This document shows positions 56,595 through 64,000 of a DNA stretch of 64,000 nucleotides, piece by piece. The position numbers and the translations under genes were made by a program. Origin of the DNA: Isoetes taiwanensis (lineage: Eukaryota; Streptophyta; Lycopodiopsida; Isoetales; Isoetaceae); contig JAJEKV010000004.1 of the NCBI GenBank assembly GCA_021234155.1, forward strand, positions 12,738,716 through 12,802,715. The letters are read 5' to 3'. The notes below the pieces were generated by a model, which was not told where the DNA came from, did no database searches, and worked only from the letters and a program-made list of their open reading frames with translations. Each line of letters begins with the position of its first letter. Position 1 is the stretch's first letter.

Positions 56595-57930
56595 GATTAA
56601 GGAAAAGTATAGAAAGAAATAAGGTGGATTACATCTTGAGATTGGAGGCTATTGAGCCCAATAAGCAGGATGGAAACGATCAAAAGGGAAAGCAATTGCT
56701 CAAGCCAGTAGCTAGGCTTATTTCAGAATTCAAGGATGTATTTCCGGATGAGATCCGGCAGCTACCACCTTATAGGGGTGTGGAGTGTGAGATCACATTA
56801 GCACCGATGCTAAGCCTACCCGCAAGGCACCATCACGGGGATGAGCACACGGGAGTTGATTGAGCTCAAGAAGCAACTCCAGGAATTGCTTGAGCTCGGT
56901 TTTATTAGAGCAAGTGTGTCTCCTTTTGGAGCACCCATACTCTTCGTGAAGAAGAAAGATGGCAGTTTAAGAATGTGCATAGACTATCGCCAACTCAACA
57001 AACAGACGATAAAGAACAAGTATGCTTTGCCAAGGACAGATGATTTAATGGACCAGCTCCAAGGAGCAAAGGTATTCTCAAGATTGATTTGAGGTCGTGG
57101 TACCACCAAATAAGAATAAAAGAAGAGGATATCCATAAGACCGCCTTCAACGCGGTATGGTCACTTTGAGTTTACAGTAATGCCCTTTGGATTGTCGAAT
57201 GCTCCAGCAACTTTTATGCGCCTCATGAACGACGTCTTCAGGGATTTTCTAGACGAGTTTGTCATTGTTTTCTTCCCGACGACATTCTAGTCTACAGCAA
57301 GTCCATGGAAGATCATGATCAAAGATTTGAGGAAAGTCTTGAGAAGCTCGGACGCCATCGATTGTATGGCAAGCTCTCCAAATGCCACTTTGCTACCGAA
57401 AGAGTGGAGTATTTGGGCCATGTAATATCTACGGAAGGATTTCCACCGACCCCGCAAAGATAGAAGCGATGGTTGATTGGCCAGCTCCAAGGAATGTAGC
57501 GAAGTAAGAAGCTTTCTGGGTTGGCGGGATATTACGAAAGTTAAGTGAAGGACTTTGCTAAGTGGGCGTCTCCTTTGACGGACCTCACTAAGAGTGTTAA
57601 GGTGAAAGATTGGAGAGCACATTGGTTAGAGAAAGTCCAAGTTTCCTTTGAGAAGCTCAAGGAGGCCTTGACAACGGCTCCCAAGGCTTCGTCCTTCGGA
57701 TCCGGTAAAGATAAGCTCGTGGCTCTGAGGATGCAAAGCAAGATAGCAAGGCGGGCGCCTTGATGCAAGAAGAAAGGGTAGTCGCCCTACGACTCAAAGA
57801 AGATGAATGGCGCCGAACAACGCCACTCCAACCCATGATCGGGGGCTCTTAGCCATCATCGAGCATTAAGGATTTGGAGGCATTATTTCTTTGGGAAGAA
57901 AGTTTCAGTTAGATCTTGATCACCGAGCCT
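56595..57930 (+). pseudogene. Reverse transcriptase and RNase H, copy 2, few frame breaks
   Basis: Two long frames carry the N-terminal RT (56,546-56,863 and 56,841-57,092) through [20 protein letters not shown]. Shifts occur near 56,805, 57,080, 57,150 and 57,275, the last inside the catalytic FFDD block. RNase H is recognisable to 57,900. Compared with copy 1, each break can be explained by 1-2 bases. Confidence 0.8.
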
Positions 57931-58960
57931 CAATATCTTTTCACCCAACCACTCCTCAACCTAAGGCAAAGGAGGTGGATGGAATTCCTTGAGAAGTATG
58001 ATTTTGATATAGTATATAAGCCAGGTAAGCTTAATGTTGTGGCAGATGCTCTCTCCAGGAGACCGTTTGAGACAAGAACGCATTGTAATGCGATTTCCAC
58101 TCTTTCGAGTGAGTTTGGTAAGAGAATTGAGGAGACTTTACCATCCGATGGTAATTTCAAGGAGGTATGGGAAAGCCTTTCTAGAGAGGCTAGAACGGAT
58201 AAAAAAACGAGAAGCCTTCAAGCATTATAAGAAGGAAGGCAACTTGTTGTATCATAAGCATAAGTTGTGTGTGCCCGAATCATCAGGGGTAAGGAAGCTA
58301 ATTCTCCACGACACACACAACAGCCCAATAGCAGGGCATGCAGGGTTTATGAAGACCTACTTCAAGATTCGAAGTAGCTACTTCTGGCCGGGAATGAAGA
58401 AGCAGATAGCAAGATATATTCGCGAGTGTCAGTTGTGCCAGCAAACCAAAGCGGAGCAGCTTCGAATTCCAGGAGCCTTGGAACCTCTAGCAGTGCCGAA
58501 TGCGAAGTGGGAAGTGGTAAGTATGGATTTTATCACAGGACTCCCCAAGACTCTTCGAGGCAAGGATGCATTGATGGTCGTAGTAGACAAATTATCTAAG
58601 ATGGCACATTTTGTGCCTTGTAGAACTACTGACACAAAGATAGATAACCAAGCTATTTGTGAAGGAGATCTTTAGGCTCCATGGCATGCCTCGGGAGATA
58701 ATATCCGATAGAGATTCCAAGTTTATGAGTGCTTTTGGCGGGATCTCTTCAGCACCATTCGAGATTTAAGCTCTCCATGAGCACGGCTTATCATCCCCAA
58801 ACAGATGGTCGAAAAAGAGGGCCGAATCGAATCATTGAAGATATGCTTAGAAGCTTTGTGTGGAATAAGCGGTCAAGTGGGAGAAGTACATCCACTTGGT
58901 GGAACCTTAAACCTACAATAGTGCCAAAACAGAATCATCTCGGATGTCTCCTTTCATGGT
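57916..58960 (+). CDS. RNase H end and integrase zinc-binding and catalytic core, copy 2
   Basis: The first frame ends RNase H and contains [16 protein letters not shown] and [10 protein letters not shown]. After a shift near 58,200, a long frame gives the HHCC region: [16 protein letters not shown] (about 58,308), then CQLCQQTKA (about 58,427). The core shows the first catalytic Asp in [10 protein letters not shown] (about 58,517), the second in SDRDSKF (about 58,705) and the Glu region near [11 protein letters not shown] (about 58,825). Integrase inserts the DNA copy and makes the 5-bp duplication. Breaks near 58,675, 58,740 and 58,810 remain. It is much better preserved than the copy 1 integrase. 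Confidence 0.85.
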
Positions 58961-59124
58961 AAATCACGGTACCCGGTGCTTAACCCCTTATTACTTGGCA
59001 CAATCCCTGTCAAAGGTTGAGGTGTCCCAACAAATGCTAGGAGATATGCAAAGCAGGTTGGTGGAAGAAGTGAGGGGTTACCTCCTAGCGACAGAAGTCG
59101 GCCGAAGAGTGTAGCCGCAAGCAC

Positions 59125-59616
59125 GTGACCGTAAGAGAGTTCAAAGTAGGCGATAGCGTGTGGTTGAAGATCAAGGTCACGCAAGCTAAGCTTCGGATTG
59201 GGAGTTGCAAGAAGCTTGCCCCTAGGTGGGCTGGTCCGTTCAAGATTTTGGAGAGAGTGGGCTCCCAAGCCTACAAGTTGGATCTCCTGGCCCATCTCAA
59301 GGTTCACAAGGTTTTCCACGTAAGTTTATTAAAAAGGCACAATCCTAACCCTGAGGAGGTTTTGGATACTCCAATTTTGTTGGAAATGACGGAAGAGCAA
59401 GTGGAAATCGTGCCTGAGTTACTTCTTGATAAGTCATTCAAGAAGACTAGGAGGTCTCAGTTCCTCCAGTATTTGGTCAAGTGGAAACACTTGCCCGTGG
59501 AAGACGCGACGTGGGTATTGAAGCAAGATTTGGAGAAGCAATACCCAGAGTTCATGAAGGAGTTTGATGGGCAAGTCGTCTCCGACCTGGTCGACCCCGA
59601 CTCGCCAGAAGGTTAG
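59125..59616 (+). CDS. Integrase C-terminus with chromodomain
   Basis: An unbroken 163-codon frame carries the GPF/Y-type module WAGPFKILERVG.QAYKLDLL (about 59,227-59,290), then VHKVFHVSLLKRH. A chromodomain follows at about 59,455-59,560 with FLQYLVKWKHLPVEDATW. It closes with EFMKEFDGQ and ends at TAG 59,614. The chromodomain defines chromoviruses and in other members directs integration by binding modified chromatin. One of the usual aromatic-cage residues is not obvious to me. The frame is joined upstream to the integrase core by a stop near 59,115. Confidence 0.9.
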   Translation: MTVREFKVGDSVWLKIKVTQAKLRIGSCKKLAPRWAGPFKILERVGSQAYKLDLLAHLKVHKVFHVSLLKRHNPNPEEVLDTPILLEMTEEQVEIVPELLLDKSFKKTRRSQFLQYLVKWKHLPVEDATWVLKQDLEKQYPEFMKEFDGQVVSDLVDPDSPEG

Positions 59617-60437
59617 CTTAGTATGCTTCTTAGTTAACCTTAAGCTCTGGCTCATGTCTTCTAGCTGGTAGAATACATGTGCCAGAATCTTGGAACGTGT
59701 GGGCGATGATGAGATAAGCCTTTAAGGCGTTCTCTAGGCCAACATGCACCAAGAGGTGCGCATGACCAATAGGGTCATCGCGAGAGAGAAGAAGGAAAGG
59801 CATGGTGCTTGATGATAGGACATCGGTCGGATGCTCCCTATGCCCGCGATGTGGGGTCGCACCGGCCGTAGGGGGGTCATGGTGAAGGTCAAAGTGATCA
59901 TGCGCGATGATGGGATCGTGTGACTTTCCCTAGCTTGAAACCCTTGGGGCATGATGCACTAGGGGTACTCGGCACCGGATAACCGAGTACAAGGTAGCAC
60001 TTGATCATGGGCGATGATGGGATCATCTTAAATGGTCCTTAAGCTCAAATCCCAAGGGCCATGATCGAGTGCAAGGTATTGGTAAGGGGTGGTCCCCAAA
60101 CCACTATTTTATTAATTAGACTAACGTAATGTGCTCCATGTAATGCGAGCAAGTGAGAAGGAGCATCGAGCTGGGCGCATTATTACGAGAAGATGGGGGA
60201 ACCATAATTTAGATTATGAACCCTAATAACTCTTATAATAATGTTTTGAATTATTGTAAGAAGTAACCTTGTTAAGGCTATATAATTTTGTATAAGTACA
60301 AATATAGCCTAAATTTTGACATTTAACTCTTTAAATACAAGTTGATCGTTGAATTTAAGTATATGTTTGTGTTGTTTTGCAGGGATCGAGTAGCCTCGTC
60401 ACCTTAGCGCAATCTTTGAGGGACAAAGCATTGTTCT
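59617..60437 (+). other. 3' untranslated region, internal region 2
   Basis: No gene. It is equivalent to 37,326-38,130 and includes ATGATGGGATC repeats (about 59,905, 60,014) and an AT-rich end. It closes with a splice-acceptor-like TTTTGCAG at about 60,375-60,382 and a short coding-like tail before the polypurine tract. Confidence 0.5.
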
Positions 60438-60448
60438 AAGGGGGAGAA
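60438..60448 (+). promoter_or_regulatory. Polypurine tract
   Basis: AAGGGGGAGAA ends immediately before the TG of the 3' LTR. This is the standard plus-strand primer position of LTR retrotransposons. Confidence 0.9.
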
Positions 60449-62090
60449 TGTGACGTTCGTGGGAATATACGCTATATATAATGTATATTCTGGACCGTCA
60501 CCATACAAGTCTACCAGAGTAGCCTTGTATGCATTGGAAAGTGGCAAGGGGTGCACATCTAAGTTAATTGTTTAACTTAGATAACCTTAGGATAAGACCC
60601 ATTTCCACATGGCCTTATCCTATTGGGCAACCGCCACACGGCCTCATCCTAGTGGTGCCACGTGGCATCCCATGTGGACCCACACCTATATTAGCTCTAA
60701 CCCTAACCCTAGACCCTTTTTCTCTGACCTAGCACCTAAACCCTCATCCACGCGCCCGAAACTCCGTTTCGAGCATCGATCGTCGTAGCCTAGCCTGGAG
60801 CAGCGGCCCCTGGAAGGTGTGTATGATCGTAGAGGGAGCCAGTCTTCGAGCCACGTCGAGGAGCATGGAGACGCCAGGGATGGGAGGAAGCGCTTCTGGA
60901 GGAGGTAGGTTGAGTAGAGTCCATGTTAGTCCATCCGGGAGTTAGCACTCCGATGGGTTGGTATTTCAGAAGCTAGAGTAGAGCCACCCTAGATCCCTTG
61001 TTGAACATCTTGAACCCTAATCAATGAACCCTAACTAATGGTTAGATATGTATGATTAGGTTAAGATGTTCATATGATATTGTTCATGATGATTATGGGA
61101 TGATGGTTGATCATGTTTGTTCCTCTTGTGTTGGGAAGGGGGGTAGAGACCTAGGGCCATATGTAGTATGCTCCTAGTATAAATCCCTTAGTTCCTAGTA
61201 GATTACGGCTTTGTGCATAGGAACCCACCAGGGCTATGGAGGCTATCTTTGGGACTCTCAAAGACTACACAACGGGCAGGCAATGTGGAGGGAGAATCCC
61301 TGCCGAAAGTGGGGCTACTGGGGATCCCATAGTGGGCTAGGCTTATGGCGGTCACCGTGTGTGGGCGGGCATGGGTCCAGGCACCTCCCGGGCGAAGGTG
61401 TTGCCACTGCCTCTCAAGAGTTGCAAGTGTCGGCTTGGCTCTTGTTTTGGGGGTTCATTCGGGCACGAATGGTGTGTCGTCCACGATTCTCTAGCCGCCC
61501 GTGGAGCCTCTAGACCCCGGAAGGGGAGATGCAACCCTTCCTACCTCGGCCGGACCGGGGAGATGCAACACTGGAGTAGTCCCGATGGGTGATGCCATGG
61601 GATTGCGTGATCCTAAGGTTAGAGTCATGCCAGAGCCTGATCTAGCCCATCTGCAAAGTATGCACAGGAGGGGCGGATGGAGTGGTCAACCCTAGCCATT
61701 GTCTTATGCCAGCCCCGCCATTGTTATGACTCGGTCTGCTCTATCTTGAGGCCTATCCAGTCGGTCGACTTCCTTTCGTGTCGGAGCCATGGGTAGGATC
61801 TCTCATGTTTTATGGCATATGATTATGTTCTTTGCATCTATGGATATGCGATTGAGCTACCCTCGAGGTAGCATATTGTATTGTATTGCTAGTTCTGACG
61901 TGTTACGCTTCCGCTGTGATAGGAGCCCATAGGGGAAGGGCGCGCAAGACACCTTCGTGTCCCCTTCCCGCACTACGGAGGATTCCAGAAGTGCGGGATA
62001 GACGGAGGGCCTGTGCGGTTGATGAGCCGGACGGGGGATTTCCTGCCGAGTGTACGGCCGGGCGCCGTATGTTTAGCAGGGAGCGTCACA
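60449..62090 (+). repeat. 3' LTR (LTR-C), 1,642 bp
   Basis: It starts TGTGACGTTCG and ends GCGTCACA with a proper CA terminus. It matches LTR-A over its full length and has the same total length. Most differences are small and fall at CAG, CTG or CCWGG words (for example TTCCAGGGG in A against TTCGTGGG here). The last 200 bases are identical to LTR-A apart from the terminal C to T change. Confidence 0.9.
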
Positions 62091-62095
62091 GGATC
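62091..62095. repeat. 5-bp target-site duplication, right copy
   Basis: GGATC follows the LTR end and equals 10,241-10,245. Confidence 0.8.
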
Positions 62096-64000
62096 ACTTC
62101 CCCTAGATCATGACACATACTCTGTAATACATAATGAGTCCTTCTGTTGGGTACAAACCTTGGTATCATTTTGTACCAAACTTCACCGCCTATATGGCTA
62201 TGAGTAGTTATCTACACCACACGCCTGTCAAAGTGACCGCAGTCTACCCTCTTTTAGAGTTGTTCTCCCGTACAATCCAATGCCATCCAACCATTGTTGA
62301 TTACTCACCTCCTTCTAGGGTATCCAAATATGGTTGGGGCAAAGTATTTCCAACCATTCCTTTAGTGCCCAAATGGCGTTAAGTTCCACAAATGAACTTA
62401 CGTATTCCAAGGGGTTATGCGAATATCCCAAAGGACAATACCACCCAAAGACCCCTCAAGATAGGCCTCCTCTATTCCGAGATCTTGTGTTCAAGTCTCT
62501 GGGGGTCCGTCATATGTCCTCATGGACGCTGCCAATGTGGCATGACATATAAATGCTATCTACCTATCTATCTATTTATTAAAAATGTCCTTGGTGAATT
62601 CAATTCACCATCTTGTCTTAGGACATGGAAGTCTTCTTCCCTAAGCCATGCACCAAATCTTTAAGGAGTTTTTCAGCTCTTGCTGCCTTTCAAGCCGCAA
62701 GTCTACCTTTGTATATTAGCAATGACCACCCTTCATGTTAGGTAATAACCTTTCTATCCAGATTGCTAAATATCATGCATCCGGGTCCTTTTTTTTTCGT
62801 CAATATGTTTTCTACGTCTATGGCCGATTTTCAGTATCCTAGCCCTTACGTCTGCCACATCGTATACAAATCATCCTTTAGTTGTGATCTATATTCAGTA
62901 GAGTCACCAATCAATTACTCCTTTACGTATCCGTTAACCGTCTTGTGCCTTCTAAGCCGCTATTATATGCCACTTATGTTGTAAACCTACCTATCATTGG
63001 GGGTTATAATTCAACATTGTCCTACATCCTGGAAATGTTACTCATTACATTTCTTTGTCATGATGTCATGCTGCTGTTTTGGCATTCCAAATGACTTGAC
63101 ATCCGCATTTAAGCCATAGCCATGGCCTAAGAGCGGGTGAGCCTTCGTATAATCGTGAATTACCTGGAGTCATCAAGGTGCTTGCCTTGTACTTTGTGAC
63201 CCTTTCTACAATTATCTATGTTGAGACAACACGGACTTGTATCCATGTTCGAGTCCTATATATATCCTAACTTATACCTCCATGTAACCCATGGCGTTAC
63301 CTCTTTGCCTCGATCCGTATGGATCATGTGGGAAAGCTAGTTTTAGGTGTCTACTCAAGACACATTTTAACTTTTAGCATGTAACTCCTATTTGATACCT
63401 ATCCTGGAATTGTACTATTGTACTACTCAACCCCACTACCTTAAGCTTTATTCTATTGGCCGTTGACATTTATTTCAGGTGCCAACTACGACATCCTACC
63501 TTAGCCTACAACGGAGTGAATGTTGTCTTTCTCTCCTTGTATCGCCACTTAGATTACCTCTCCAGCATGTTTATCGTATGTGTACATGCTATGTACATAA
63601 CAAACATATATCCTCATCCCACAATGCTAGAGCTCTGCTCTAACTTAGCTGAAATGTAACCTTTGTAGTTCTTATGATGTGGCTGTACCACCTACTTCCC
63701 AAATGGGGCCAACTCTATGTTGGACTTGTACATGCTGATGTATTCACATGTGCAGGCCAGTAAGCAGTACGTGACCTGCCCATGTATGGAGGGTTGCTGA
63801 TGGCCCGACTTTTCCAGTTTTATCTTATCTACATCTGTTACCTTTTTGTTACGGTGATGTTTGATATCGGACTTCGGTCCTTAAACCTTCTTATGATAAG
63901 TATGTCAAATGCACCTTGGTGCTTAAACTCTTCTATGTTTTAAGCTTTCATGCTATTACCTTTGGAAATAAGGAATTACCTTCCTTTTTATGTATACTTC
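62096..64000. other. Right flank, no recognisable gene
   Basis: T-rich sequence with several open frames of 60-90 codons on the plus strand (for example 62,134-62,382), none with a known motif. A short TATC microsatellite lies near 62,558-62,580. I see no terminal repeats. It may be old transposon DNA. Confidence 0.4.

Larger units (their letters stand above)
39426..60448 (+). repeat. Internal region 2, direct repeat of 16.9-38.1 kb
   Basis: The 21.0 kb from 39,426 matches about 16,905-38,137 from end to end in the same order. It includes the hAT 3' half, CACTA right part, extra ORF, gag-pol and 3' UTR. Some stretches, such as 51,080-52,430, are virtually identical. Most differences elsewhere are 1-4 base changes at CAG/CTG sites. 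The copies are therefore very young. Confidence 0.9.
10246..62090 (+). mobile_element. 51.8-kb three-LTR chromovirus composite
   Basis: The outer LTRs are equal in length and flanked by GGATC. Internal region 1 (11,888-38,137) starts with a tRNA-Met primer site and ends in a GA-rich tract. Internal region 2 (39,426-60,448) ends in a better polypurine tract but lacks a primer site. The coding order gag-protease-RT-RNase H-integrase with a C-terminal chromodomain identifies a Ty3/gypsy chromovirus. A 16-kb block of nested DNA transposons lies in the leader between the histone-like gene and the extra ORF. Unequal exchange between LTRs of sister copies would give this LTR-internal-LTR-internal-LTR form inside one original target duplication. 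A misassembled duplication is the alternative. Confidence 0.8.

Noticed and set aside
1-64000. CRISPR arrays, rRNA genes, bacterial operons, organelle DNA
   Set aside because: No evenly spaced short repeats with unique spacers, no rRNA-like sequence and no ribosome-binding-site-led gene clusters were seen.

Overview
The window looks like repeat-rich nuclear DNA of a land plant, probably from a large genome. The evidence is a plant Ty3/gypsy chromovirus with a primer site matching plant initiator tRNA-Met, hAT and CACTA-type transposons, tRNA-derived modules, TATA-box small genes and long AT-rich spacers. I cannot name the species. I see no bacterial operons, rRNA genes or CRISPR arrays.

Left flank (1-10,245). 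It holds a 1.8-kb polypyrimidine tract, an unidentified minus-strand coding remnant, and two tandemly duplicated 80-codon genes with nearly identical TATA promoters. A related chromovirus LTR (5,342-7,046) is followed by its primer site and decayed leader. Next come a 390-bp tandem repeat, three tRNA-like modules on the minus strand and a 27-bp minisatellite.

Composite element (10,246-62,090). Two 1,642-bp LTRs (10,246-11,887 and 60,449-62,090) are bounded by the same 5-bp duplication, GGATC, so the 51.8 kb between them traces back to one insertion. A third, 3'-truncated LTR lies at 38,138-39,425, giving LTR - internal 1 - LTR - internal 2 - LTR. Internal 1 contains, in order: the primer site; a gene with a histone H3 fold, an H3-like N-terminus and a very long charged linker (12,465-13,565); a CACTA-like element (13,991 to about 30,290); an extra open reading frame (30,725-32,266); and gag-protease-RT-RNase H-integrase-chromodomain (to 37,325). 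Internal 2 repeats the stretch from 16.9 kb onward and lacks the histone gene.

Inside the CACTA-like element sits a 10.36-kb hAT transposon (14,679-25,041). It has terminal repeats starting CAGGGATAGG and a perfect 8-bp duplication, ATAGTCAA. It encodes a BED-finger hAT transposase on the plus strand. On the minus strand, convergent with it, it carries a protein kinase-like gene and a RING-type zinc-finger gene. Chromovirus, CACTA and hAT are therefore nested, and two of the three appear to carry host-type genes.

Most frame breaks in these elements lie at CAG/CTG triplets where the other copy reads through. This looks like base-calling error at methylated CHG sites more than real decay, so gene integrity should be judged with care. 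The right flank (62,096-64,000) holds nothing I recognise.
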